Shown piece by piece: positions 47,172-57,550 of a DNA stretch of 64,000 nucleotides (positions within the stretch are counted from its first letter, which is position 1; each line of letters starts with the position of its first letter). The stretch covers positions 1-64,000 of the forward strand of contig JAKJJT010000007.1 of assembly GCA_021713395.1 (NCBI GenBank), written 5' to 3'. Below the pieces are notes generated by a model that saw only the letters and a list, made by a program, of their open reading frames with translations, did not search any database and was not told the origin of the DNA. Position numbers and translations under genes: made by a program. The DNA is from Thiotrichales bacterium 19S9-11 (GTDB lineage: Bacteria > Pseudomonadota > Gammaproteobacteria > Francisellales > Francisellaceae).

Positions 47172-47789
47172 ATGTCTGATGATGTTTTAACACAAATTAT
47201 AAAGCGTAATGATTTTTATAAAAATAATTTTAGGCGATTAGTCACTATTTTATTGATTAGTTGTTTATTAAACGTAGGGTTATTTGTAAGTTTAGTATTA
47301 TCATTTAATGCCAAGCCAGATAATCGTTACTTTGCTGTTACAAATCAAGGAAAATTAATCCAACTGAAAAGTAGAAGTTCAGCATACATTACAAATGACA
47401 CAGTAATTTCTTGGGTTAGCAATGTCGTGCCAAAGCTATATGCTTTAGACTTTTTGAACTATAGATCTCAGCTTAATGAGTTAAATAAATATTTTACAAC
47501 TCATGGTTGGAATAGTTACTCTACAGCATTTAAGCCTGCACTTGAACGTTTGGTTAGTGGGCAACTAGTTACAAGGGCTACATTACAAAATGTTCCAGTA
47601 ATCTCTGCTAAAGGGACAATGAATGGTTCGATGGCTTGGAAAATTCAAGTGCCAGTTATGATTAATTATCAAAAAGGCTCAAAGGGACAGAACAACCAGA
47701 TTATTCTTAGTTTGACAGTTGTTCAGAAGAAAAATGCTGCTGATGGAGAAGCACTTGGCATTTCCCAAATTGTTGAGAAAGTACAGTAA
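47172..47789 (+). CDS. icmL: Dot/Icm secretion protein IcmL (DotI)
   Basis: Inner-membrane protein of 205 residues (Legionella DotI 212) with a short N-terminus, one membrane segment (residues 23-45) and a VirB8-like periplasmic domain. 'RYFAVTNQGKLIQLKS', 'AYITNDTVISWVSNVVPKLYALDFLNYRSQL', 'YFTTHGWNSYSTAF' and 'QVPVMINYQ' are the family pattern. It ends the cluster, whereas in Legionella icmL precedes icmK. Convergent with purB, 18 bp apart. Confidence 0.93.
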   Translation: MSDDVLTQIIKRNDFYKNNFRRLVTILLISCLLNVGLFVSLVLSFNAKPDNRYFAVTNQGKLIQLKSRSSAYITNDTVISWVSNVVPKLYALDFLNYRSQLNELNKYFTTHGWNSYSTAFKPALERLVSGQLVTRATLQNVPVISAKGTMNGSMAWKIQVPVMINYQKGSKGQNNQIILSLTVVQKKNAADGEALGISQIVEKVQ

Positions 47790-47807
47790 TATATTAAGAT
47801 TATAGAT

Positions 47808-49654
<1,847 letters not shown>

Positions 49655-49751
49655 AACCGGATGTTTTCCCGTAAGCACTAATTTGCTACAATGGCAACGA
49701 TTTTAGCATGATTTGAATGAAACAATATAGAATAAAAATAGAGAAATACCA

Positions 49752-50192
49752 ATGAGCCATGTAGAAAGAAATGCAACGGTCCCTTACTCAGCAGAGCAAA
49801 TGTTCAATTTAGTTAATGATATTGAGTCATATTCAGACTTTTTGCCCTGGTGTTCTAAAGCAGAAATATTATCTCGTTCAGATGAGTTACTTGAAGGAAA
49901 ATTATATATATCAAAAGGTGGTTTTGAAAAATCTTTTGCAACAAGAAATCAGCTAGTAAAAAATAAGAGTATGACCTTAGAGCTACTAGAAGGGCCATTT
50001 AAAAAATTTTATGGTTTATGGCAGTTTGATGCAATTGACCAGGATTCTTGTAAGGTCTCTTTTACAATGGACTTTGAGTTTTCAAATGCTTTTATGGCAA
50101 TGACAGTTGGTGTGGTATTTAGTTCTATTGCTAATACGATGTTTAGTGCATTTTGTGATCGAGCCGATGAAGTTTATGGTGGGTTAAAATAA
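49752..50192 (+). CDS. ratA: RatA/Coq10-type START domain protein
   Basis: A 146-residue START-like protein: 'VPYSAEQMFNLVNDIESYSDFLPWC' and 'LLEGPFKKFYGLWQF' are the COG2867 pattern. E. coli RatA was described as blocking 70S ribosome assembly, while the family also includes Coq10 lipid-binding proteins that help ubiquinone function. The smpB-ratA-rnfH layout is conserved in gammaproteobacteria. Confidence 0.92.
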   Translation: MSHVERNATVPYSAEQMFNLVNDIESYSDFLPWCSKAEILSRSDELLEGKLYISKGGFEKSFATRNQLVKNKSMTLELLEGPFKKFYGLWQFDAIDQDSCKVSFTMDFEFSNAFMAMTVGVVFSSIANTMFSAFCDRADEVYGGLK

Positions 50193-50501
50193 GTGGCTCA
50201 GTTTATTGAAGTTTGCTATGCATTAAAAGATCAGCAATACTTAGTTGAAGTGCCTTACCAAAAAGGCTTAACAATTAGAGAAGTTATTTTATTATCTAAA
50301 ATAATTGATCAGGATAAAACATTAGTTTTGGATAGCCTAAGTGTTGGTATTTTTTCAAAGAAAAAGGAATTAAACGATTTAGTTTTTCCTAATGACCGAG
50401 TTGAAATCTACCGTCCATTAACCATTGATCCAATGGAAGCGCGACGTATTCGAGCGGAAAAAAAGAGAAAAGATAAAAAACTAACTAAGTTTGGAGCTTA
50501 G
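50193..50501 (+). CDS. rnfH: RnfH (RatB) family ubiquitin-fold protein
   Basis: A 102-residue beta-grasp protein of the UPF0125/RnfH family, with 'VPYQKGLTIREVI' and the C-terminal 'DRVEIYRPLTIDPMEARRIRAEKK'. It starts at a GTG directly after the ratA stop, so the pair is translated together. Function unsettled. Confidence 0.92.
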   Translation: MAQFIEVCYALKDQQYLVEVPYQKGLTIREVILLSKIIDQDKTLVLDSLSVGIFSKKKELNDLVFPNDRVEIYRPLTIDPMEARRIRAEKKRKDKKLTKFGA

Positions 50502-50636
50502 TTTGTTTTATAGCAAGAGTCTAAGTTAAGTAGTTTATGCTTGCTTTTTTCTACTTTTTATAAATTTATCACTAATATTTTACATTTGTAGTTTTTTTAT
50601 ATAATATTCGATATAAAATTAATACTAACCGCTAAT

Positions 50637-51407
50637 TTGGTATGTAAAGTGCCTAAAATAAAAAGATCTATTAGTTTTGATGGGTATAGTGAAGAACATA
50701 TCGTAGGTAATAACTTTTCAGTTCATATAGAAAAAACATCACCAACTGTTATGACACTGTATACTAATTCAGAAAATGAATTTAGCATACGTGCCAAGAA
50801 AACTATTAAGCGAGAAGACTCTGAACATGGAAATCTTCACCAGCATACAAAAAAAAGCAAAGATTCGAAACATTATCATATTGATTTTGGTGTTAGTTTG
50901 TCACATGAAAATTTAGCTTATCATGCCAAGTGTTTGGCACGTTCACTTGATTCAGCCAATAAAGAATTACTGCTTTATCGTGAAGATGAAACAGAAGCCT
51001 CAAAAGAAGCTATAAAAAAAGAAAAATATTTGATTACTATTTGCCAGAAAGCTTCTGAAAAAGTAAACAACCGATGGTTTTTTGGGATTGCTGGGAGAAG
51101 AGTATATTTGAATAGTTTATATCAAGGGGTTAGTAGTTATGTTGTTCCGGATCATTTTGCAGAAACAATAGAGTTGGCTAAAAAGAAGGTTAAAGATAAG
51201 AGTTGTACGCTTGCTGATCTGAAAGATTTTATAAACAAAGACTTGAAGAGGCATAAAGAAGCTGACGTAAAGTTTACAACCTCAAGAGATGAAGCAATAA
51301 GTCGCCTGTATCAAGGAGAAAAGCAAGAGGTAAATAATTTTTTGTTTTTTGGTTTTGATGAAGGTCAAGGGCTTGAGCATATTGCAGTAAACACACTTGA
51401 TAGCTAG
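50637..51407 (+). CDS. Protein of unknown function (orphan)
   Basis: A 256-residue soluble, lysine-rich protein with no domain that I recognise. It has no signal peptide or membrane segment. Central helices ('LSHENLAYHAKCLARSLDSA', 'KVNNRWFFGIAGRRVYLNSL') are followed by a mixed C-terminal region. The start is uncertain: TTG at 50637 or GTG at 50649, neither with a good ribosome-binding site. It sits alone with 135 bp of AT-rich DNA in front. A lineage-specific gene; an effector role is possible but unsupported. Confidence 0.65.
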   Translation: MVCKVPKIKRSISFDGYSEEHIVGNNFSVHIEKTSPTVMTLYTNSENEFSIRAKKTIKREDSEHGNLHQHTKKSKDSKHYHIDFGVSLSHENLAYHAKCLARSLDSANKELLLYREDETEASKEAIKKEKYLITICQKASEKVNNRWFFGIAGRRVYLNSLYQGVSSYVVPDHFAETIELAKKKVKDKSCTLADLKDFINKDLKRHKEADVKFTTSRDEAISRLYQGEKQEVNNFLFFGFDEGQGLEHIAVNTLDS

Positions 51408-51470
51408 TAAAATTTAACATCGTTATTTTAGATGTTTTTTAGTTTAGGTAATCTTATAATTGTATAAAAT

Positions 51471-51806
51471 CTACAACCCAGGCAATTGACGACCACCTAA
51501 AATATGATAATGAAGGTGGAAGACTTCTTGGCCACCACCTTTGCCGGTATTGATAATGGTTCTGAAGCCATCTGTCAAATTAAGCATTTCAGCAAGCTTA
51601 GGCAGTAATAGAGTGATTTTTCCTAGTAAAGCTTCATCTTCATCTTGAGTGTATTTAAGTGACTCAATATGCTTTTTAGGGATAACTAGTACATGAGTAT
51701 CAGCTTTTGGGTATAGGTCATGAAATGCGATGAAGTCTTCATCTTCATAGATCTTATCACAAGGTAATTCATTGTTGATTATTTTACAAAAAATACAATC
51801 CGTCAT
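51471..51806 (-). CDS. hinT: HIT family purine nucleoside phosphoramidase (HinT-like)
   Basis: A 111-residue histidine-triad hydrolase with the catalytic HxHxHxx motif FHLHYHILGG and the opening 'DCIFCKIINNELP'. It hydrolyses AMP-N bonds such as adenosine phosphoramidates. It follows ubiB by 20 bp and may be the last gene of the ubi operon. Confidence 0.93.
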   Translation of the reverse strand: MTDCIFCKIINNELPCDKIYEDEDFIAFHDLYPKADTHVLVIPKKHIESLKYTQDEDEALLGKITLLLPKLAEMLNLTDGFRTIINTGKGGGQEVFHLHYHILGGRQLPGL

Positions 51807-51826
51807 TTAAGAAGTCTCCTTTTTTG

Positions 51827-53503
51827 TTATCTCTTAGAGCGAGTAAATAAATACCATAGAATAATGACACCACCAATAATACCAACTTCATAACGATACG
51901 CTAAAAAAAATTGTTTTAAGTGCAGAATGCCAGGCAAATTAATAGAAGAGAGTAGAGCATAAGCAGTTAATGACAAGCCAACACCAGCAAGAAACCCACG
52001 ACGTCTAGATGCTTTTGTCGTTATTTTCTGTGAAGTCTCTTTTTGTTCTTTCAGTTTTTGTTGCTGTAAGTATAATTGTTGTTCTTTAACTGTATCAATA
52101 ATAAGTCGTGGTAAGTCTGGAATCTCATCGCTAAGCTGGGGTAGTTGTTGGTATAGTCTTTTATATAAGCCCGTGATACCAATGCGGCTTTTCATCCAGT
52201 TTTCTAAAAATGGTTTGGCTGTTTCCCAAAGGTTAAGATCTGGGTATAATTGTCTTCCCAAGCCTTCAATGTTAAGTAAAGTTTTTTGCAATAATATAAG
52301 CTGTGGTTGTACTTGCATATCAAATCGTCTAGCAATTTGAAAGAGTCTTAGTAATGTCTGTCCAAATGATATTTCACTTAATGGTTTTTCAAAAATAGGT
52401 TCGCAAACGGTTCGAATGGCTGATTCTAGCTCTTCAACTCTCGTTGTTGATGGAACCCAGCCGGATTTGATATGTAACTCTGCAACTTGACGATAATCCC
52501 TGTTAAAAAACGCAAGGAAGTTGTGCGCAAGGTAGCCTTGATCTTCTTTTGAAAGTGTGCCGACAATACCAAAATCAACTGAAATATAGCCAGGATCTTT
52601 TGGAGTATCAACATTAACAAAAATATTACCAGGATGCATATCAGCATGGAAAAAACAATCTCTAAATACTTGTGTATAAAAAATTTCCACACCACGTTCT
52701 GCGAGTAATTTTAAGTCAACACCCAGAGATTTTAATGTGCTAATATCAGAAACCGCAACACCATAAATGCGTTCTATGGTTAGTACATTTTTTGTGCAGT
52801 AATTCCAATAGACTTCTGGCGTATAGAGAGTTTTATCATCTTTGAAGTTACGTCTTAGCTGTGATGCATTGGCTGCTTCTCGCATTAGATCAAGTTCATC
52901 CATTAGGTCTCGGTTGATTTCTGAGACAACTTCAACTGGGCGAAGCCTTCGCGATGATGGAATATAATATTCAATCATCTTTGCTAAGGCATTAAGTAAC
53001 TTGGTATCTTTTTTTAAAGCTTTTGTGACCTTTGGGCGAAGTACTTTAACAACCACATCTTCTTTTGAGTGCAGTGTAGCAGCATGGACTTGTGCAATAG
53101 AAGCAGAGGCAATTGGTTTCTTACCAAATGTTAAAAACAGTTGATCAATTGGTTTGCCAAAGCTGCGTTCTATCATCTCAACTGCAATCTCTCCCGAAAA
53201 AGGGGGGACTTTATCTTGAAGTTTTGATAGCTCATCAGCAATATCAGAAGGAATTAAGTCGCGCCTAGTCGATAGGGCTTGGCCAAATTTAATAAAAACA
53301 GGCCCAAGTGTTTCTAAAGCAAGTCGCATGCGAATACCACGAGGCAGGTGCTTTGCTTTTGAGAACCAATAAAAAGGGTTAATATAAACAGCAAAACGTA
53401 ATGCTCTAAATAATGGAACAGCAATTAATATCTCTGTTAAGTTATATCGAGACCAAATATAAGCAATATAGATAAGTCTTAACCACTGCCCAATATTTTT
53501 CAT
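51827..53503 (-). CDS. ubiB: Ubiquinone biosynthesis atypical kinase UbiB
   Basis: Membrane-bound ADCK-family ATPase required for ubiquinone synthesis. It is 558 residues, with the KxGQ motif ('FIKFGQALSTRRDLIP'), 'KPIASASIAQVHAA' as the A-rich loop and 'HADMHPGNI' in the catalytic region, and two C-terminal hydrophobic segments. It overlaps ubiJ by 4 bp. Confidence 0.95.
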   Translation of the reverse strand: MKNIGQWLRLIYIAYIWSRYNLTEILIAVPLFRALRFAVYINPFYWFSKAKHLPRGIRMRLALETLGPVFIKFGQALSTRRDLIPSDIADELSKLQDKVPPFSGEIAVEMIERSFGKPIDQLFLTFGKKPIASASIAQVHAATLHSKEDVVVKVLRPKVTKALKKDTKLLNALAKMIEYYIPSSRRLRPVEVVSEINRDLMDELDLMREAANASQLRRNFKDDKTLYTPEVYWNYCTKNVLTIERIYGVAVSDISTLKSLGVDLKLLAERGVEIFYTQVFRDCFFHADMHPGNIFVNVDTPKDPGYISVDFGIVGTLSKEDQGYLAHNFLAFFNRDYRQVAELHIKSGWVPSTTRVEELESAIRTVCEPIFEKPLSEISFGQTLLRLFQIARRFDMQVQPQLILLQKTLLNIEGLGRQLYPDLNLWETAKPFLENWMKSRIGITGLYKRLYQQLPQLSDEIPDLPRLIIDTVKEQQLYLQQQKLKEQKETSQKITTKASRRRGFLAGVGLSLTAYALLSSINLPGILHLKQFFLAYRYEVGIIGGVIILWYLFTRSKR

Positions 53504-54111
53504 TTTTCTGAATATCCCTCTTTTAATTGATTGAGCTTATGTTCAAGCTGGTCTAGTTTTACACCTAGTAATAGTAGGTCATGCCGAAAGTCTTCAACGG
53601 CTTCTTTTGGCGGAAATAATAAGGCTTCTTCTTGTAAAAATTCTGTTAATTCATCGTTGGACTTTCTGATAAAGCTTTTAGCGCTGGACTTTAACCATTG
53701 AAGTGGTTTGGATAATTGATAAGTTAATGTTTTGCCCAGATAAGGTTCGAGCCAGTAAGATAATTCAGGAGATAAGCCAATATAAAAGCGCTGCCAGGCA
53801 AGGACAGTTTTTAATGAGCCTTTGAGTTTTATTTCTTTAGAATAGAAAAGCATCTGTGGCATATCATTAAATAATGCTTTTAAAAAATTAAGACTACTAG
53901 CGGTTAATTCGGCAGAAACATTTATATTTGAATTATTTAATATTTTAATTTTATTTTTTTCAGGTATTAGATTAATGCAAGTGCCATAGTCAGTAATGTT
54001 AATTGAAATAGGATGCCCATCTAAACTTTTAAGTAGGGCTTGTTTTTGAGGATCAAGTGATAGAATTTGATCAAATGCTTTTTCAATAGCAGGGATAATT
54101 TTATTTAACAT
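53500..54111 (-). CDS. ubiJ: Ubiquinone biosynthesis accessory factor UbiJ
   Basis: A 203-residue SCP2-domain protein: N-terminal lipid-carrier domain ('IEKAFDQILSLDPQKQALLKSLDG', 'ISINITDYG') and a C-terminal coiled coil ('DDLLLLGVKLDQLEHKLNQL'-type). It acts with UbiK in the cytosolic Ubi complex. Position between ubiE and ubiB is the standard order. Confidence 0.9.
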   Translation of the reverse strand: MLNKIIPAIEKAFDQILSLDPQKQALLKSLDGHPISINITDYGTCINLIPEKNKIKILNNSNINVSAELTASSLNFLKALFNDMPQMLFYSKEIKLKGSLKTVLAWQRFYIGLSPELSYWLEPYLGKTLTYQLSKPLQWLKSSAKSFIRKSNDELTEFLQEEALLFPPKEAVEDFRHDLLLLGVKLDQLEHKLNQLKEGYSEK

Positions 54112-54132
54112 AGTTAATTAATTTATGGTTAC

Positions 54133-54897
54133 TTAATATTTTCTTGCTTGATGTAGTGCAACAATGCCGCCGCTTAGATTTTGATATTCAACCTCATCAA
54201 AACCACAACTTTTAGTGATTTCACATAATGTTTCTTGATCAGGATGTTTTCTAATAGATTCTGCCAAATACCGATAACTTTCTTTGTCGTTAACGATGAT
54301 TTTGCCTAGCCATGGCAAAATATTAAAAGAGTACTTGTCATATATATCATTAAGTATCGGTAATATTGGTTTAGAAAACTCTAAGATCAACAGCTTTCCT
54401 CCAGGCTTTAATACGCGATACATGCTGCGTAAAGCTTTTTCTTTATCTCTAACATTGCGTAGACCAAAAGAAATAGTAATGCAGTTAAAGGTGTTATCAG
54501 CAAAAGGTAGTGCTTCTGCGTTAGCTTGCACATATTGGAGGTTGTTAATGCGACCTTTATTGATTAATTTTTCTTTACCAACTGATAGCATTGAGTGGTT
54601 AATGTCACTTAAAATGACAAGACCATTATCTGAAACAATTTCACTGAACTTATTGGCTAAGTCACCTGTGCCACCAGCTAAATCTAAAATTGTATCACCA
54701 GGCTTTGCTTGAGATTTTTTTATAGTAATGTATTTCCAATATCGATGAATACCTAGGGACATAACATCATTCATTAAGTCATATTTTGAGGCAACAGAGT
54801 GAAATACTTGATTAACTTTTTGCTGTTTATCTTCCCATTTGACTTCTTCAAACCCAAAGTCAGTTGTTTTGATTTTTTCTTTATCGATTGTTGACAT
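54133..54897 (-). CDS. ubiE: Ubiquinone/menaquinone C-methyltransferase UbiE
   Basis: SAM-dependent methyltransferase of 254 residues. SAM motif '[12 protein letters not shown]', 'GIHRYWK' and the family signatures '[11 protein letters not shown]' and '[17 protein letters not shown]' are present. First gene of ubiE-ubiJ-ubiB; 21 bp before ubiJ. Confidence 0.96.
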   Translation of the reverse strand: MSTIDKEKIKTTDFGFEEVKWEDKQQKVNQVFHSVASKYDLMNDVMSLGIHRYWKYITIKKSQAKPGDTILDLAGGTGDLANKFSEIVSDNGLVILSDINHSMLSVGKEKLINKGRINNLQYVQANAEALPFADNTFNCITISFGLRNVRDKEKALRSMYRVLKPGGKLLILEFSKPILPILNDIYDKYSFNILPWLGKIIVNDKESYRYLAESIRKHPDQETLCEITKSCGFDEVEYQNLSGGIVALHQARKY

Positions 54898-55057
54898 GAT
54901 TCTTTGCGTAATTACGATCTTATAACAAACGTTTAATGTAACCTAACTTGTTACTAATAACAATGTTGTTTTTTTAATGGATAATTGAAATATAATAAAA
55001 ATAACGATAGATTATCTTATAAGTGAGGATATTATTATTGGTACAGGATTGTTATTT

Positions 55058-55648
55058 ATGACTAGAAGTCGATTATTTTGTAAGTGTCAGATGATATTGT
55101 TAACGTTTTTATTTACAACGTTAACTTTACTCTTATTCGGATGTAGTAATGTTCATGATATTAAAAATGATCATGGAGAGATGTTTAGCGCTCAAAAGGC
55201 TAGTCAGATTATAAAAGCAAGTGAACAGAAATTTTTCGTGCTCAAAGCACAGGACGGACAAGATGATAACCAAATCTACCAAGGAAGTGGCTTGACAACA
55301 AGTCAACTGATTGAATCAGCATTTAAGCCATATGTTCGGTTAATCAAAGTAGGCGAGTTAACAGGCCCATTAGATCATAAATTAACTATGGCTAAAGAAG
55401 CTGGCTATACGTATGTTGTTGTTCCTAAAATAATTAAGTGGAGTGATAATTATACATTTTGGACTGGTGTGCCTGATGAAGTGAGTTTAATATTGAAGGT
55501 CTATAGTACAAAAACACTCGAGCAAGTTGAAGGGTTTGTAATTAATAGTGAGAGTTCGTTGACACCGAAGCCCAATCAAAAACCACAAGACTTGTTGTAT
55601 CAGCCATTAAGTCAAGTGGTAAAAGTAATGTTTAAAAACAAAGTGTAA
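55058..55648 (+). CDS. DUF4823-like lipoprotein
   Basis: A lipoprotein of 196 residues from the ATG at 55058 (AGGA nine bases before). The lipobox LLFGC follows a strongly hydrophobic segment. 'GQDDNQIYQGSGLTTSQLIESAFKPYVR' and 'KEAGYTYVVVPKIIKWSDNYTFWTG' match the DUF4823 pattern of small lipoproteins of unknown function. Its last codons and stop codon lie in a 13-bp tandem repeat that runs into the next gene. Confidence 0.75.
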   Translation: MTRSRLFCKCQMILLTFLFTTLTLLLFGCSNVHDIKNDHGEMFSAQKASQIIKASEQKFFVLKAQDGQDDNQIYQGSGLTTSQLIESAFKPYVRLIKVGELTGPLDHKLTMAKEAGYTYVVVPKIIKWSDNYTFWTGVPDEVSLILKVYSTKTLEQVEGFVINSESSLTPKPNQKPQDLLYQPLSQVVKVMFKNKV

Positions 55649-55693
55649 AAACAAAGTGTAAAAACAAAGTGTAAAAACAAAGTGTAAAAACAA
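55633..55693 (+). repeat. 13-bp minisatellite, 4.7 copies
   Basis: Four exact copies of taaaaacaaagtg (55633-55684) plus nine bases of a fifth (55685-55693). The first copy holds the last codons of the DUF4823-like gene, the second supplies its TAA stop, and the fifth merges into the ATG of the next gene. As 13 is not a multiple of three, copy-number change alters what follows the stop and the space in front of the next gene. Confidence 0.92.
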
Positions 55694-56232
55694 TGCATGA
55701 TGATAACTATATTAGTCAAATAAAAAGAATACATTGTGATCTAGGTATTGATCAGAGCTATTTGCATGATCATGTTGACTGGATACTTCCGGTTGCAGAT
55801 AAAAGCAGTTTAGTTGATGGCGGTTTAGATACTTTTGGTCGCCATTTTTACTTAATTGAAGAAGCAAATGCAGCATGGGAAAATATGCAAAAATACGCAT
55901 TAAAGGACTCTGTTATATTAGAAGTAGTATCTGCTTTTAGAGATCTAGAATATCAAGCTAACCTTATAAAAAGAAAACTATCTAATGGCTATAAAATCAA
56001 TGAAATTATTAAACTTAATGCGCCGCCTGGATTTAGTGAGCATCATACAGGTAGGGCACTAGATTTAACAACGCCAGAAGAAAATGAGTTTTTAACAGAG
56101 TCATTTGAAGATACCAAAGCATTTAAATGGTTATCTCAGTATGCTAAAAAGTATAACTTTGTTTTATCCTATCCAAGAAACAATAACTATGGTTATATTT
56201 ATGAGCCATGGCATTGGTGCTTTAATTTTTAG
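55693..56232 (+). CDS. M15-family (VanY-like) D-Ala-D-Ala carboxypeptidase, no signal peptide
   Basis: A 179-residue zinc peptidase of the VanY/M15B group. Zinc ligands are in SEHHTGRALD and in EPWHW, with the general-base Glu before the last His; 'VVSAFRDLEYQANLIKRKL' is the family helix. Such enzymes trim peptidoglycan peptides. No signal peptide is present from this start, so it is either cytoplasmic (recycling), exported by another route or a phage-like lysin. No clear ribosome-binding site: the ATG abuts the 13-bp minisatellite. Convergent overlap of 11 bp with rsmB. Confidence 0.83.
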   Translation: MHDDNYISQIKRIHCDLGIDQSYLHDHVDWILPVADKSSLVDGGLDTFGRHFYLIEEANAAWENMQKYALKDSVILEVVSAFRDLEYQANLIKRKLSNGYKINEIIKLNAPPGFSEHHTGRALDLTTPEENEFLTESFEDTKAFKWLSQYAKKYNFVLSYPRNNNYGYIYEPWHWCFNF

Positions 56233-57550
56233 ATTTTTTTAATAGGCTATAGTAAAAGCCATCAGAAAGCTCAGGTATAATTTGATACCCATAATTTAAC
56301 TTTATACCTGGAAGATCAATTGAGATTGGTTGAACTGAGATGTTACTTTCTGAGTTTGAATTTATGAAATTTTCAATCTGTTGTTCATTTTCATCTTGTA
56401 GTAATGAGCAGGTAATGTATAGTAAATGGCCACCAGGTTTCACTAATTTCCACAAGCAATTTAGTAGTTGTTTCTGTATTTGACAGATTGCTTTTATATC
56501 AGCTTCAGATCTTAATATTTTTATCTCGGGGTGACGACGAATAACGCCAGTAGCAGAGCAGGGCGCATCAAGTAGAATGTGGTCATATAATTCACCATCC
56601 CACCAAGTTTCAATATCTAAGACATTAGCACAAATTGTCTTAATGTTGTTGCTGTGGTATAGGTCTAATCTTTGTAAATTTTCTTTTAATCGATCAATTC
56701 GACTATTATCAATATCAAGTGCGGTTAGTTGAATGTTGGAGTGGTTTTCCAATAATGCGGTTGTTTTGCCACCAGGGGCGGCGCAAGCATCTAAAATTTT
56801 TTCATTTGGTTTTATTGGAAATAGTGTTATTGCATATTGCGCAGATAAATCTTGAATACTAAAGTAACCATCACTAAAGAAGGGTAAATTTTTTACTTTT
56901 ATACTGCGACTAATCTTAATACAGTTTGATAATTTCTGGAGAGATGCATCGATATAGTTATCTTTTTGTAATAATTTTAAATATTCATTAGCTGAAATTT
57001 TTTTTTGATTAACTCGTAAAAATAAATCAGCATCACGTAATAGGTAGTGTCCAACTTTATCAAAGTCTTTTTGGTAGTTAACTTTAATTTTATCATATAA
57101 CCACTGAGGTAAGCTAAGCTCAGAAAAAGGACTAAGTTGGTATTTTAATGATTTGCTTTTATTTCTTTGAAACTGTCTTAAAACGGCATTGATTAGTTTA
57201 GATGCCCAGCTAAATTTGAGTAGTTTTGCTGCATTAACGGTCTCAAAAATACTAACATGATCTGGCGATGAAAAACGATCAAGTTGAACTAGGCCAATTA
57301 TGATGAGTAATACCACTTGTTTTTTTGTTTTTTTAAAATTAATAAATTCAGCAGCTATTGGTAAATAGTAATGGTAATAGCGAGCAGTTTCAAAACAGAG
57401 TTTCCATGTAAAGCTTCTAACTTTGTTATCGTGAGTGTAGTTTTTAATAATAGGATCAAAACAATCCAGATTTTTACCATTATTAGCCACTTGGTCTAAA
57501 ACAGTAAAAGCGATTGCTTGAGGATTATAGTTTGGAAGTTTAGTGTTCAT
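56222..57550 (-). CDS. rsmB: 16S rRNA m5C967 methyltransferase RsmB
   Basis: A 442-residue protein with an N-terminal NusB-like domain (to about 140) and a C-terminal SAM-methyltransferase domain: SAM motif 'DACAAPGGKTTA', 'DAPCSATGVIRRHPEIK' and the catalytic region 'YITCSLLQDENEQQ'. It methylates C967 of 16S rRNA. It overlaps suhB by 11 bp. Its common neighbours fmt and def are absent. Confidence 0.95.
   Translation of the reverse strand: MNTKLPNYNPQAIAFTVLDQVANNGKNLDCFDPIIKNYTHDNKVRSFTWKLCFETARYYHYYLPIAAEFINFKKTKKQVVLLIIIGLVQLDRFSSPDHVSIFETVNAAKLLKFSWASKLINAVLRQFQRNKSKSLKYQLSPFSELSLPQWLYDKIKVNYQKDFDKVGHYLLRDADLFLRVNQKKISANEYLKLLQKDNYIDASLQKLSNCIKISRSIKVKNLPFFSDGYFSIQDLSAQYAITLFPIKPNEKILDACAAPGGKTTALLENHSNIQLTALDIDNSRIDRLKENLQRLDLYHSNNIKTICANVLDIETWWDGELYDHILLDAPCSATGVIRRHPEIKILRSEADIKAICQIQKQLLNCLWKLVKPGGHLLYITCSLLQDENEQQIENFINSNSESNISVQPISIDLPGIKLNYGYQIIPELSDGFYYSLLKKSKN

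Noticed and set aside
47172-47789. IcmL as a member of the trb system
   Set aside because: Although it has a VirB8 fold, its sequence pattern and its place after icmW fit DotI, and the trb operon is 11.5 kb away with its own TrbF.
54284-54712. 142-codon open frame on the plus strand inside ubiE
   Set aside because: Antisense to clear UbiE motifs, no ribosome-binding site and no recognisable product.
55633-55693. Possible CRISPR-like array
   Set aside because: Units are 13 bp and directly adjacent with no spacers; it is a minisatellite. No cas gene is present in the window.
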